A stretch of 64,000 bases of DNA from Desulfitobacterium dichloroeliminans LMG P-21439 (GTDB lineage Bacteria > Bacillota > Desulfitobacteriia > Desulfitobacteriales > Desulfitobacteriaceae). A program made the translations under genes and the position numbers. Shown piece by piece: positions 24,261 to 34,496 of the stretch. A model generated the notes under the pieces. That model was not told the origin of the DNA. It worked only from the letters and a program-made list of their open reading frames with translations, and did no database searches. Numbering within the stretch: the stretch's first letter is position 1; each line of letters begins with the position of its first letter. Location: NCBI RefSeq assembly GCF_000243135.2, contig NC_019903.1, positions 1,898,001 to 1,962,000 on the forward strand. Direction: 5' to 3'.

Positions 24261-26273
24261 TTATGGCGTCGGCGGAGGTTCTTCAGATTGTTTTATTATT
24301 TCCTCAAGTGGAGCAAATTGTACATCAATCATTGTACCGGTATTGACAACCGTCCCAGACTGAATGCTTTGAGATTTAACAAGTCCGGTTCCGGAAAAAT
24401 TCAAGTGAAGTTCCGCCTGAGCAAGTTTTTCTCCGGCTTGCCGCATTGTTAAGCCTGTAAGATCAGGAACAACTGTTTCACCCTTCAAGGGTGTCCGCTC
24501 AGGGACCACAGCTCCAGGGGATGGACGCTCAAAGCTTGTGTCAGGAAGCTCGCTCACTTCACTCGGCGTCTCATTGGCTACGGGAATTCCATAATATTGA
24601 AGTGTGCCTTCAATAATAGTTTTAGCCACGGGCCCGGCCAAAGTCCCACCTTGATGGCTTTCACCTTGCGGGGTATCTATAAGAATTAACAGAGCAATCT
24701 TTGGATCATTTGCTGGAGCATATGCCGCGAAAGAAGCAACGAAATCCGTTGAGGAATAACCACCGGTCTCGGGGTCCACCTTTTGAGCTGTTCCTGTCTT
24801 CCCTGCTACTCGGACTCCTGGTATGTGAGCGGCAGCACCCGTTCCTTTGTCAACAACTGACTCTAAAATGGCGGTCATCTGTTCAGCTGTTGATTTAGAG
24901 ACCACTTGCCGGACTGGCGTTGGCTCAATGGTCTTCGTGGTTCCATCAGGATAGGTAATTTTCTCAAGGATATAGGGTTTATAGAGGGTTCCACCATTAG
25001 CAATGCTGGAAATCGCCGTGAGCAATTGAACTGGTGTTACTAGATTAGCTTGACCAAAGGACATGGTTGCCATATCAATATCTCGCGCCTTATCTTCAGG
25101 TATAAGTAATCCGGTTTCCTCACCTGTAAGATCGATACCCGACCGTCCCCCGAAGCCAAAAGCTCTAAGATATGTATAAAAGGCTTCTTTGCCCAAGTCC
25201 ATTCCCACATGCGCCAGAACCACATTCGAAGAAATCATCATCCCTTCTTCAAAAGTGATTTTCCCATGGGGCCTAAAATCGGAATCCCAATTCGTTATGT
25301 AGCGCGGTCCGATCCGTAGATAGCCCGGATCTTCAAAAACATCCTTAGTCTTTAAAGTGCCTTCCTCCATGGCCGCGGCACCTGTAATGATTTTAAACGT
25401 GGAGCCTGGCTCATAGGACATGCTGATATTCAGATTTCGTCGTTCTTCAGGAGTTGTGGACGTATATTCATTGGGGTTAAAGGTAGGTCGAGAGCCCATG
25501 CCGAGTATCTTACCTGTCATGGGATCCATAGCCAAAATAGCAATCCGCTTCCCCTGGGTGGTCTCCACGAGCTGGTCTAATTGTTGTTCAATAAGATATT
25601 GAATCGTTGAATCCAAGGTAAGATGAATAGTAGATCCCTTTAACGGCGGTTCATTGAGCTGAGAATCCTTAAGCATAAATTGTTGTGAAGAATAACCAGG
25701 AGTACCGTAGAGTTCCTCATCATAATAGGATTCAATACCTTCCGCACCATGGCCAGCCAAATTTACAATGCCAAGAACAGCAGAAGCTAAACTATCCATA
25801 GGATAGACGCGCCTTTGTTGATCACTATAACCGATGCCTGGAAGCTTGAGGGCTTTAATTTCCTCTGCTTTTTCTAAATCAACTTGATTCGCGATATTGA
25901 CCCAAGACAAATCTTTGTTTAGTTTTTCCAGTAGTTTATCGCGATCTAAGTCCAAGAGTTCACTGATTTTATCCGCCATTGTTTCTTTGGTCCAAGGGGT
26001 TTGGTTCTTTGTTATTAACTCATTAATCGCACGTGGATCCGCATAAATCTCTTTGACCGGTATGCTTTGAGCTAAAACGCTACCTTGGGCATCGAGAATT
26101 TTACCCCTTTCAGGAAGCAAGCTTGCGCTATTGGTTCTCATCTCAATCCCTTTTGCTTTTAGTTCAGAAGCATCAATCACCTGAAGCATAAATAATCGTC
26201 CAATGACTGCCACCACCATACAGATGAGCAGACCATAGAGCACTTTTTCTCGAACAAAATAGCCTCGTTTCAC
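24261..26273 (-). CDS. spoVD: SpoVD/FtsI-type class B penicillin-binding protein with PASTA domain
   Basis: A 670-aa transpeptidase. One N-terminal membrane helix (about 12-32) is followed by a dimerisation domain (about 45-210) and the transpeptidase domain with S291-TFK, SSN (about 348-350) and KTGTAQK (about 496-502). A single C-terminal PASTA repeat (VVPDLTGLTMRQAGEKL, about 602-655) and a proline tail follow. The lone PASTA and the solitary position, away from a division cluster, favour SpoVD (spore cortex) over FtsI/PBP2B, but this is an inference. The start is GTG after GAGGAAAA. Confidence 0.88.
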   Translation of the reverse strand: MKRGYFVREKVLYGLLICMVVAVIGRLFMLQVIDASELKAKGIEMRTNSASLLPERGKILDAQGSVLAQSIPVKEIYADPRAINELITKNQTPWTKETMADKISELLDLDRDKLLEKLNKDLSWVNIANQVDLEKAEEIKALKLPGIGYSDQQRRVYPMDSLASAVLGIVNLAGHGAEGIESYYDEELYGTPGYSSQQFMLKDSQLNEPPLKGSTIHLTLDSTIQYLIEQQLDQLVETTQGKRIAILAMDPMTGKILGMGSRPTFNPNEYTSTTPEERRNLNISMSYEPGSTFKIITGAAAMEEGTLKTKDVFEDPGYLRIGPRYITNWDSDFRPHGKITFEEGMMISSNVVLAHVGMDLGKEAFYTYLRAFGFGGRSGIDLTGEETGLLIPEDKARDIDMATMSFGQANLVTPVQLLTAISSIANGGTLYKPYILEKITYPDGTTKTIEPTPVRQVVSKSTAEQMTAILESVVDKGTGAAAHIPGVRVAGKTGTAQKVDPETGGYSSTDFVASFAAYAPANDPKIALLILIDTPQGESHQGGTLAGPVAKTIIEGTLQYYGIPVANETPSEVSELPDTSFERPSPGAVVPERTPLKGETVVPDLTGLTMRQAGEKLAQAELHLNFSGTGLVKSQSIQSGTVVNTGTMIDVQFAPLEEIIKQSEEPPPTP

Positions 26274-26355
26274 ATGTTTTCCTCGCAGTCTAAAGAAATA
26301 GTATGGAATAAGAGTATTATACCATTCTTTTTTTCTAGTGAGACTACTAATCTGA

Positions 26356-26391
26356 AAAAGCCCATGTTTTCTTAACTATCGATGGGCTTTT
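26356..26391 (-). terminator. Terminator of the rhomboid gene
   Basis: AAAAGCCCAT and ATGGGCTTTT arms around a 16-nt loop, followed on the minus strand by TTTTTCAG. It also shields the SpoVD-like promoter region. Confidence 0.8.
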
Positions 26392-26468
26392 GGACCACCT
26401 CGCTAAGAAACCATGAGCTTTGATATTATTTTGTCCTAGATTGGAAATTGAATGCGAGCAAATTAATG

Positions 26469-27434
26469 TTATTTCATGGAAACAAAGGCTGCGAGAAGCA
26501 TGCCGCTGAGGAGTCCACCTATATGGGCGTAAACATCAATTCCCGGTTGAAAAAACCCTATGCTTAGGTTAATCAAAACGATAATCACCAAGTTTTTCCC
26601 AAAACCGGATTTCCAAAGGAAGGGTTTGCTGCGAGAGTAAACCACTAAGGCTCCAAGAATGCCAAAGATTGCCCCCGAAGCACCTGCAGAAATTGCATCC
26701 GTGAAAAGAAAGCTGGCGGCCGAACCCATAACTCCGCTCGAGATATAGATTAGGAGATAGCGAATACGTCCAAACAGTTCTTCCAAAATCGGCCCTAAAG
26801 CCCATAAGGCATAGAGGTTAAAGGCTAAATGGATAACTCCGATGTGGAGGAACATGCTTGTGAAAAGACGCCAATATTCTCCCTGGAGGATCAGGGAATT
26901 AACCTTTGCCCCAAACATGATAAGGACACCCGTATTGGTGGAACCGCCGGCCAAAGTCATCATGGCAAATATAAATAGGTTGATGAAAATAAGACTATAG
27001 GTGAGGTAGGGACGGAAGGTTACAGCTTCGGAAGCAGTAGAAAATCCAGAATTGGTCGGAACACCAGTTGAGCTGGCTTGAGTAGTCCCCACAGAAGGAT
27101 TAGATTCAAGATAAGAGAGAATTTTGTTTAAGCGATCTCTTTTCTCGGTGGCTGGAGCTGCAAAAATTGAACCTGTTTGTAAATCTATAAACCAAGCTTG
27201 GATTTTTTGTAAAGCGGGTTGTTTTAAATCCTGTGAAGATAGTCCTTCCGGACAAAAGATAATTGCCTCCCAATGTCTTACCTGCAAATCGATCAAGGAA
27301 ACGTGTTGAGGTGCAGCTAAGAGCTCTCCCTTCTTTAAGACAAAGAAAAGAAAGCCATCCTCACCTTTATGAGCTAAAACCCATTGATTCAAATGCCTTT
27401 CTATAGACCATTGTTCCTCTTGAAGTCCGCGCAA
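26469..27434 (-). CDS. Rhomboid family intramembrane serine protease
   Basis: A 321-aa membrane protein. The C-terminal half has six hydrophobic segments with the rhomboid signatures: HIGVIHLAFNLYAL (oxyanion region), the catalytic serine in GASGAIFGI, and the catalytic histidine in YAHIGGLLSG. The N-terminal 130 residues form a soluble domain with no strong match, as in GluP/YqgP. GluP cleaves membrane transport proteins in Bacillus. The TTG start at 27434 has only a distant G-tract, so the first residues are uncertain. Confidence 0.88.
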   Translation of the reverse strand: MRGLQEEQWSIERHLNQWVLAHKGEDGFLFFVLKKGELLAAPQHVSLIDLQVRHWEAIIFCPEGLSSQDLKQPALQKIQAWFIDLQTGSIFAAPATEKRDRLNKILSYLESNPSVGTTQASSTGVPTNSGFSTASEAVTFRPYLTYSLIFINLFIFAMMTLAGGSTNTGVLIMFGAKVNSLILQGEYWRLFTSMFLHIGVIHLAFNLYALWALGPILEELFGRIRYLLIYISSGVMGSAASFLFTDAISAGASGAIFGILGALVVYSRSKPFLWKSGFGKNLVIIVLINLSIGFFQPGIDVYAHIGGLLSGMLLAAFVSMK

Positions 27435-27580
27435 AATACGCTCGAGGATAGTAAGCCCCCCCTTTTCTTAAACCCCTCTGATCTTAATGTTTAATGTCAT
27501 TATTTATATTCTAAAGTGTTGAGCCTATTATTGTCAAAAATCTATCGCTACCTAGCGACAATCTATCTTTCATAGTCAGA

Positions 27581-27610
27581 AAAGGCAGTGGAATACATTC
27601 CACTGCCTTT
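27581..27610 (-). terminator. Terminator of the fixABCX operon
   Basis: Perfect 14-base arms (AAAGGCAGTGGAAT / ATTCCACTGCCTTT) with a minimal AC spacer, about 40 bases past the fixX stop; the minus strand continues with TTTTCTG. Confidence 0.85.
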
Positions 27611-27647
27611 AACTCAATCATAATAATCACTGAACACATCGAATGGA

Positions 27648-27926
27648 TCAGCCGTTCTTCCAAGAGACTCCGAAACCGCCTCGAGGATAATCCCATTTAA
27701 TATTCCCATGAGGGCAAGCAACTCGGCAGGTGCCGCATTCAAGACAACCTTCATATCCAACGGCAATACGATTCTCTTCTTCATCCCAGTCATAAACATG
27801 AGCGGGACAGATGAAAGTACATACTTTATCCTTGCACTTTAGACAAAGATCCCCATTAGTAATTTTAATGTGATTTAGTTTGTCTGTATTAAAGCGCACC
27901 AAATACAATTTATCGTCTAATTTCAT
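27648..27926 (-). CDS. fixX: FixX ferredoxin-like protein
   Basis: A 92-aa ferredoxin-like electron carrier. It has KCKDKVCTFICPAHVY and a second cluster motif GCLECGTCRVACPHG, the typical FixX pair in which the second motif holds a 4Fe-4S cluster. It passes electrons between EtfAB and the FixC flavoprotein. The ATG at 27926 overlaps the fixC stop (ATGA) and has GGAGGG eight bases upstream. It is the last gene of the operon. Confidence 0.92.
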   Translation of the reverse strand: MKLDDKLYLVRFNTDKLNHIKITNGDLCLKCKDKVCTFICPAHVYDWDEEENRIAVGYEGCLECGTCRVACPHGNIKWDYPRGGFGVSWKNG

Positions 27927-29218
27927 TTTAGTGCCCTCCATGCATTAAACATATCCTTAGCAAGTCCACTCTTTGTCCGTTTCTTAAATACCATATCCAT
28001 AATATTGCTGAAGACTTTCTCTTTCGGAGTGCCATCCGCTGTAAAGTACATCCGGGCTGCTTGGTTAAGAATTTCAGGATATTCACCCAGCAAATGAGGA
28101 TTGGCCTCGATGAAAGGCATAAGCTTTCTGAATTTGTAAAGGTCTTTTATGACAAAAGAATCACGGAGTCGGGTCTCATAGACACTCATGCCTTGAGAAC
28201 TGATGTCTCCAGATTTAATGGCTTCTGCAGCTACATTTCCGGCAATTTTTCCAGAGATCATAGCCAAGTTGGAGCCTTCACGGTTCAAACCGTTTACAAA
28301 CATCGCTGTGTCCCCAACTACCATAACCCCTTGACGATAAAGCTTAGGGATAGTGTTATAACCGCCCTCGGGAATCAGGTGAGCCAAGTATTCCTTAGTT
28401 TCTCCATCTTGCAACAATCTTCTAACATAAGGTTTGGCTTTTAAGTGCTCCAAGAGATCATTAGGTGACCATCCCTTTTCAGACATGGCGCTAACCATTG
28501 CCCCGACCCCAACAGAAATGGAGTTTTTGTTGGTATAGATGAAGGATGTTCCCATCATTCCAGCTGTGGAATCACCAAAAAGTTCGATGGTTGCACCTTC
28601 ATGGGGTTCTAGGCAGAAGCGATCTTCGATTTTCTCAGGAGGAAGTTCTATAATTTCTTTAACAACGACAGCCATATTCTCAGGGCGCAAAGGCTTAGCT
28701 AGACCAGCCTTACAGGCCAAGAAATTATTAGCCCCTTCAGCAATGATAACAACCTTTGCTCCCAGATCTCCTTCGCTTCGTCCGGTGCGAACACCAACTA
28801 CATCATCGCCATGATAGAGGAGATCTTCAACTAGAGTCTCGGTAATAATCATAGCCCCAGCTTTAATCGCTTGATCAGCCAGCCAGCGGTCAAACTTCAC
28901 CCGGAGTACTGTATGGGCATTATAATTAGGTGCCTGACCCCAAGCCGGATCACGATAACCCGCAGTAAAAATTTCATCTTTGCTCAGAAAAGCATAGCGT
29001 TGCTCAATAACGGGTCTTTCTAAAGGAGCTTCCTTCCAAAAATCAGGGGCAACTTCATTAGTCGCTTGGGTATAAAGTACCCCTCCCATGACGTTCTTAG
29101 TACCGGGATAATCTCCACGTTCGATGACAGCAGTCTTCATTCCAGCCTTGGCAGCACTAATCGCGGCAGATAGGCCGGCAGGACCGCCTCCAACGACGAT
29201 TACATCAAAATTTTCCAT
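27923..29218 (-). CDS. fixC: FixC electron-transfer flavoprotein:quinone oxidoreductase
   Basis: A 431-aa FAD protein. The Rossmann motif VVGGGPAGLSAAISAAKAG lies at residues 7-25; the ETF-QO/FixC family pattern continues with the GTKNVMGGVLYT segment and a quinone-facing amphipathic region. In the Fix complex it delivers one electron branch to menaquinone. The frame begins after AAGGAGGG and ends in an ATGA overlap with fixX. Gene order (A, B, C, X) is canonical. Confidence 0.95.
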   Translation of the reverse strand: MENFDVIVVGGGPAGLSAAISAAKAGMKTAVIERGDYPGTKNVMGGVLYTQATNEVAPDFWKEAPLERPVIEQRYAFLSKDEIFTAGYRDPAWGQAPNYNAHTVLRVKFDRWLADQAIKAGAMIITETLVEDLLYHGDDVVGVRTGRSEGDLGAKVVIIAEGANNFLACKAGLAKPLRPENMAVVVKEIIELPPEKIEDRFCLEPHEGATIELFGDSTAGMMGTSFIYTNKNSISVGVGAMVSAMSEKGWSPNDLLEHLKAKPYVRRLLQDGETKEYLAHLIPEGGYNTIPKLYRQGVMVVGDTAMFVNGLNREGSNLAMISGKIAGNVAAEAIKSGDISSQGMSVYETRLRDSFVIKDLYKFRKLMPFIEANPHLLGEYPEILNQAARMYFTADGTPKEKVFSNIMDMVFKKRTKSGLAKDMFNAWRALK

Positions 29219-29229
29219 CTTGGCCCTCC

Positions 29230-30525
29230 TTATTTCGCTACGCCGTGCTGTAGGCGTTTCTTAAATTCAGCTGTTAATGCTGGTACGACCTCATTGAAAT
29301 CCCCAACAATTCCGTAATTAGCAACACGGAAAATAGATGCGTCGGGATCATTATTGACAGCGATGATAAAATCAGACGTTTCCATGCCTACAAGATGCTG
29401 GATTGCTCCGGAAATACCAATCGCAATGTAAAGCTTAGGTCGAACAGTAATACCGGTTTGACCGACTTGGCGATCATGGGTAATCCAACCCGCCTCTACC
29501 GCACCACGTGTCCCTGCAATGGTAGCGCCGAGCACATCAGCTAATTCTTCAGCAAAGACTAAGTTTTTCTTTGAGCCAATGCCAAGACCAACAGCAACGA
29601 GAACTTCAGCCTTATCTAAGAAAATGCTCTTGGCATCCCCTTTGATGAAGTCCACTACTTTGGTTAAAACTTCTTCTTCAGTAAGGCCTAACTCTTCGCG
29701 AATGATTTCACCGGATCTACCTTCCACTCGCTCAGGCATAGCCATAACTCTGGGACGTACCGTAGCCATTTGCGGACGACGGGTCTTACAGAGAATGGTA
29801 GCCATAATGTTTCCGCCAAAGGCAGGACGAGTTTGGAGAAGGTGCTTGGTTGCCTCATCGATTCTCAAAACTGTGCAATCAGCAGTTAATCCTGTTTGCA
29901 TCATGGTAGCGACAACCGGGAAAACATCACGACCCATGGCGGTAGCACCCATGAGAATGATCTCAGGTTGATACTGACGAATAAGATCTGTAATTGCATG
30001 AGCATAAGGTTGGGAACGATAATCTTTCAGAACCGGATCATCCACTACATAGACCTTCTCAGCACCGTAAGCAAAGGCCTCAGGAATAACCGCTTCTACA
30101 TCATGTCCCACAAGAACACCGGCCAATTCGCAACCGATATCATCGGCAAGCTTGCGGCCTTCACCTAAGAGCTCCCAAGATACTGGCGCGATTTCGCCGC
30201 GATTGTATTCTATAACGACCCATACTCCGCTCCAAACATCTCCGCCGGCAACAGGAGTTGACTTTTTCTCTGTCTTAGGTTTGGCAACACTTACTGGAGT
30301 TGCTTCAGTGGAGAGGTTCGTCTCCGGTGTTGCTTCGGCTTTCTTGCCAGCACCTTCCGGTAAAGAGAGAATATTGCTAGGGCAAGCGTCTACGCAATCG
30401 CCACACTCTGTACACTTTGCGGCATCAACGACTACGCCGCCATCCCCTAATTCTAAGGCTTCTGATGGGCACTCACCCACACAAATTCCACAACTGATAC
30501 AACCAGGACCGATGATTACAGCCAT
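29230..30525 (-). CDS. fixB: FixB/EtfA with N-terminal 2[4Fe-4S] ferredoxin domain
   Basis: A 431-aa ETF alpha subunit. The first 60 residues carry two cluster motifs (CISCGICVGECP, CTECGDCVDACP), then a Thr/Pro-rich linker (about 62-98), then the EtfA N-domain and the C-terminal FAD-binding domain (VAVGLGIGSKKN, VGQTGITVRPKLYIAIG). Fused ferredoxin domains occur in bifurcating EtfA of clostridia, where they help electrons exit or enter at low potential. The ATG overlaps the stop of fixA by one base (TAATG). Confidence 0.95.
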   Translation of the reverse strand: MAVIIGPGCISCGICVGECPSEALELGDGGVVVDAAKCTECGDCVDACPSNILSLPEGAGKKAEATPETNLSTEATPVSVAKPKTEKKSTPVAGGDVWSGVWVVIEYNRGEIAPVSWELLGEGRKLADDIGCELAGVLVGHDVEAVIPEAFAYGAEKVYVVDDPVLKDYRSQPYAHAITDLIRQYQPEIILMGATAMGRDVFPVVATMMQTGLTADCTVLRIDEATKHLLQTRPAFGGNIMATILCKTRRPQMATVRPRVMAMPERVEGRSGEIIREELGLTEEEVLTKVVDFIKGDAKSIFLDKAEVLVAVGLGIGSKKNLVFAEELADVLGATIAGTRGAVEAGWITHDRQVGQTGITVRPKLYIAIGISGAIQHLVGMETSDFIIAVNNDPDASIFRVANYGIVGDFNEVVPALTAEFKKRLQHGVAK

Positions 30526-31358
30526 TAGCGATTACCTCCCTTGGCATCGGGACTAACCATGACAATATTTTCTTGGAATACTTTCTCAACTAACTGAGCA
30601 GCTACTCCTTTTGGATCTTTTGTCCCGTCTAGTTTTTCTCCGCCCGAACGAGCCGGGGGTGCAAAAATTTTATTTACACTTGTGGGGGAACCCTTAAGTC
30701 CCATTTGAGTAACATCAAATTCAAAGGAATTAGCAGTGACAATTTCGGGCTCATAAGCTGCGGCATTCATCATGTTTGGCAATGAAGCGTAACGCAACTC
30801 ATTGAGCTCCTTTTCTACAGTTAGTAGAGCGGGTAATTTGGCTTGTACCACTTCTCGACCTGTTTCTAGTTTACGATGAACGGTAATAGTGTCACTAGTA
30901 ATATCAGTGACCTTTATGACATAGGTAAGTTGTGGGAAGCCTAAACGAGTAGCAATTCCGGGTCCTGTCTGAGCAGTATCACCGTCAATTGCTTCTTTAC
31001 CGGCCAAAACAAGATCTACGGGATCGGTTTCATGAATTTTTAAGATAGCTTGGGTTATGATATAAGCTGTTGCTAAAGAATCCGAGCCACCAAATGCCCT
31101 ATCAGTTAGAAGAATAGCTCGATCTGCACCAAAAGACATGGCTTTACGTAGCGCTTCCTTTGCTTGAGGTGGACCCATTGTTACAATTGTAACTTTTCCG
31201 CCAACTTTCTCTTTTAAGCGAATTGCTTCTTCAAGAGCATGTGCATCATAGGGGTTAATGATTGATGGAACCCCTTCACGCATAAGTGTATTCGTTTTGG
31301 GGTCAATCCGAACTTCTGATGAGTCCGGTACCTGTTTTAGACAGACAACAAAATGCAA
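30525..31358 (-). CDS. fixA: FixA/EtfB electron-transfer flavoprotein beta subunit
   Basis: A 277-aa EtfB homologue opening with HFVVCLKQVPDSSEVRID and containing ALEEAIRLKEK, a GADRAILLTDRAFGGSDSLAT loop and AGKEAIDGDTAQTGPG, which binds the AMP or bifurcating FAD. The start is TTG at 31358, seven bases after GAGGAGGG; the longer frame upstream has no ribosome site. It is the first gene of fixABCX. The complex likely couples NADH oxidation to quinone reduction and low-potential ferredoxin reduction; the direction in vivo is inferred. Confidence 0.93.
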   Translation of the reverse strand: MHFVVCLKQVPDSSEVRIDPKTNTLMREGVPSIINPYDAHALEEAIRLKEKVGGKVTIVTMGPPQAKEALRKAMSFGADRAILLTDRAFGGSDSLATAYIITQAILKIHETDPVDLVLAGKEAIDGDTAQTGPGIATRLGFPQLTYVIKVTDITSDTITVHRKLETGREVVQAKLPALLTVEKELNELRYASLPNMMNAAAYEPEIVTANSFEFDVTQMGLKGSPTSVNKIFAPPARSGGEKLDGTKDPKGVAAQLVEKVFQENIVMVSPDAKGGNR

Positions 31359-31648
31359 AAAAACTCCCTCCTCTATCCCTCTTATTATAAAGAAACATAA
31401 TCTCACATGTACAGCATAGTACAATAGGAGAAAAAAGACAAGTTATTAAAATTAGCATAATATAAAAAAGATTCTGTGAATGGCGGCTATAACAATAAAA
31501 ACAAAATAAATTATATCATGAATTTAAAAATAATCATATATATTTTCTTATTCATTAATATATTTATAAGAATGGGTGCTGGGTTTTCTTGGTATTGGGC
31601 AAAATATAGTAACACATAAAACATTACATGAGCAAAGGAGGGATGAGA

Positions 31649-34459
31649 TTGAGACGAATTTTACGCTTTACACTTATTTTGCTTGCTTTCCTAGTGATTG
31701 GTTTATTCGCTATAAGTGGTCATTTTGAGGATTGGTTGTGGTTCTCGGATCTTGGCTATGGTCAACTTTTTTGGACACCTTTGATAAGCAAAGGAATTAT
31801 TCAGATCGGCAATGGAACAATTCTATTCCTCCTAATCTCAGGAACCCTCTTGTCCATACGCCATGCAATTCTAACTTTTGTTAATGAACGACTTAGAAAA
31901 CGTCTCAGGCTCGTACATGAAATTGACGGTCCCTTCTACCGCTTGAGTCAACGAAAAATGACAACCTGGTTAGTCATAATTTCTGCTTTAGTTAGCTTTG
32001 GGGTCAGTTTTGTAACAGGGTTCACAGGCTGGCTTGAAGTCCTGACCTTTCTGAATCCTACGCCGTTTGGTCAAGGGGATCCCATATTTTTTAAGGACCT
32101 GGGCTTTTATGTGTTTCAACTTCCATTTTTATATACCATTTATAATACTTTTTTTGGTCCACTTTTTTTACTGGCCGTTATTACTGCCTTATTTTACAGC
32201 TTTACGGGCGTCATCCGATTCCATTCTTTATTTCTATGGCGTGAACACACTATTGAAATAAGTCCCGCTGCTCGTCGCCATCTTGCTTTATTATCGATGG
32301 TTCTCTTTATGTTCAAAGGATTGGGCTATTATTTTGATACTTTTCGGTTACTTTATTCCCAACAGGGACTGGTTGTAGGGGCAGGGTACGCTGATATCTA
32401 TGCTACCTTGCCGGCACTCAGGATATTGATGACGTTTTGTGCAATAGGTTTCATTGGTGGAATTGTGTCTTATTTTAGGAATGAGATAAGATTTTTGACC
32501 CTCCCTATTTTGTTAGTCTTGTTTGGTGGCCCACTTCTCTCAACCCTATGGCCTATAGTCCTTCAATCCCTGGTCGTGGTGCCCAATGAATTAGATAAAG
32601 AAATACCCTATATTCAAAATGAGATTTCTTTGACGCGTTTTGGATATGGGCTTGATCAAATAAGTGAAGAACAATATAAAGGAAATGAAGGTTTATCAGC
32701 AGATCGTCTTGTGCAAGAGCTACCAACCTTAAACAATATAAGCTTAAATGATCCTCGCCTCATGAGCCAAATCTATACTCAAAAACAAGGAGTAAGACAA
32801 TATTACAAGTTCCCAGATATAGATATTGATCGCTATCTGGTCAATGGTGAATATCGACAAGTCTTACTTGCTCCTCGTGAGCTTTCAGCTGACGATCTGG
32901 CGAGCACAGCACAAACCTTCGTTAATTTTCGCTTCAAATACACACATGGTTATGGAGTTGTTGCTTCCTTTGCCAACGCTGTTACAGAAGGGCTACCATT
33001 TTTTGCAGTTAGAGATGTCCCTCTCACCACGAATTTTCAGGAGTTTCAACTGACTCAGCCTCGTATCTATTTTGGAGAGCTTACCAATGACTGGATTGTC
33101 GTGAATACAGCGATAAAAGAATTCGATTATCCAGAAGGCAATTCCAATGTAGAATCAAATTATCAGGGTAAGTCCGGCATTGAACTCACCCCTATCAACC
33201 GCTTGATGCTCTCCTTAAAACACGCAACCCCACGGTTTTACTTAGCAAACGAGGTAAATTCCCAAAGCCGCATTCTGCTTCACCGCAATATTTTAGAGCG
33301 TGTGGAGAAGTTAATGCCCTTTTTAAAATATGATGAGAATCCTTACCTGATTATCGATAAAGGACGCTTGAGATGGATTATTGATGGCTATACTGTCTCA
33401 AAAACGTTCCCCTACTCACGAATGGCCCAGACCCGAGAAATCAATTATATTCGCAACTCTGTAAAAGTTGTGGTTGATGCCTATGACGGAACTGTCGACT
33501 TCTACACAGTCGATATCTTAGATCCAATTTTACAGACGTATCGCAAAATCTTCCCAGGGGTTTTTAAGGATCAATCAGAAATGTCCGCAGAGCTACGATC
33601 TCATCTACGCTATCCTGAGACTCTATTTACAATTCAAAGCAATATGTTAAAGAATTTTCATATGATGAACCCTACCGAGTTTTATAATAAAGAAGATGCT
33701 TGGGATATAGCCCAAGAATTCTCCAGTTCAGAACCCAAAAACGTCGTGCCGAATTATAGTGTGATACGAATTCCCGGTAGCAATCATCACGAATTGGTAT
33801 TGATGATCCCCTTTACCCCAGCATCGAGTACTTCAAACAGCCGAAATAATATGATCGGCTGGCTGGCTGCTCGCATGGATGGAGAGCATTACGGGGAATT
33901 GAAACTCTATAAAATTCCCAAGAATATTGAGGTAGATGGTCCTCTTCAGATTGAGTCACGAATCGACCAAGACCCCGAGATATCAGAACAACTGGCATTA
34001 TGGAACCAAAAGGGCTCTCGTGTAATACGTGGCCATCTCCAAGTGCTCCCCCTAGCCGGAAACTTTTTATATGTGGAACCCATTTACTTACAAGCTGATA
34101 CGGATGGCAGCATTCCCGAAATGAGGCGGGTGGTAGTGGCCTACGAAGATAGGATAGTTATGACAGAAACGCTTGCAGAGGCACTTGCCCAACTTTTTGG
34201 GGTAAAAAACCTGCTAACCGATTTACCACAAGCGATCACATCCAATCAGGATGTACCTACCATTAGCTCCAAAGCAGCAAATCCATTTTCTCAAGAAAGC
34301 GCTGTTCTAGAGGATACCCAATCTCTCCTCAAGCAAATTGAACAACTTCGTGAAATGCTCAACCAGCTAGAAAATCAGTTGAGGTCAATGACGAGTAGTA
34401 CTAATCAGACTGAGTATGAGCAGGAGATACTCCTTGAAGAAGAGATGACTCAAAAGTAA
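31649..34459 (+). CDS. UPF0182 family large membrane protein
   Basis: A 936-aa protein of the UPF0182/COG1615 family, of unknown function. Seven hydrophobic segments fill the first third (to about residue 310), including FEDWLWFSDLGYGQLFW, a family hallmark. The rest is a large extracytoplasmic domain with TPTPNVS-like and KYDENPYL/IDGYT segments, ending in a glutamine/glutamate-rich coiled coil. TTG at 31649 is preferred because AAAGGAGG lies seven bases upstream; the ATG at 31628 has no site. Genes of this family are widespread in Gram-positive and cyanobacterial genomes without an assigned role. Confidence 0.88.
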   Translation: MRRILRFTLILLAFLVIGLFAISGHFEDWLWFSDLGYGQLFWTPLISKGIIQIGNGTILFLLISGTLLSIRHAILTFVNERLRKRLRLVHEIDGPFYRLSQRKMTTWLVIISALVSFGVSFVTGFTGWLEVLTFLNPTPFGQGDPIFFKDLGFYVFQLPFLYTIYNTFFGPLFLLAVITALFYSFTGVIRFHSLFLWREHTIEISPAARRHLALLSMVLFMFKGLGYYFDTFRLLYSQQGLVVGAGYADIYATLPALRILMTFCAIGFIGGIVSYFRNEIRFLTLPILLVLFGGPLLSTLWPIVLQSLVVVPNELDKEIPYIQNEISLTRFGYGLDQISEEQYKGNEGLSADRLVQELPTLNNISLNDPRLMSQIYTQKQGVRQYYKFPDIDIDRYLVNGEYRQVLLAPRELSADDLASTAQTFVNFRFKYTHGYGVVASFANAVTEGLPFFAVRDVPLTTNFQEFQLTQPRIYFGELTNDWIVVNTAIKEFDYPEGNSNVESNYQGKSGIELTPINRLMLSLKHATPRFYLANEVNSQSRILLHRNILERVEKLMPFLKYDENPYLIIDKGRLRWIIDGYTVSKTFPYSRMAQTREINYIRNSVKVVVDAYDGTVDFYTVDILDPILQTYRKIFPGVFKDQSEMSAELRSHLRYPETLFTIQSNMLKNFHMMNPTEFYNKEDAWDIAQEFSSSEPKNVVPNYSVIRIPGSNHHELVLMIPFTPASSTSNSRNNMIGWLAARMDGEHYGELKLYKIPKNIEVDGPLQIESRIDQDPEISEQLALWNQKGSRVIRGHLQVLPLAGNFLYVEPIYLQADTDGSIPEMRRVVVAYEDRIVMTETLAEALAQLFGVKNLLTDLPQAITSNQDVPTISSKAANPFSQESAVLEDTQSLLKQIEQLREMLNQLENQLRSMTSSTNQTEYEQEILLEEEMTQK

Positions 34460-34496
34460 AGTATCAAAGGATCCCTGGAAAACGATTTGGGGAAAT

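Noticed and set aside
29519-29971. A 150-aa plus-strand frame opposite fixB
   Set aside because: A shadow of a strongly coding minus-strand gene, with no ribosome site.
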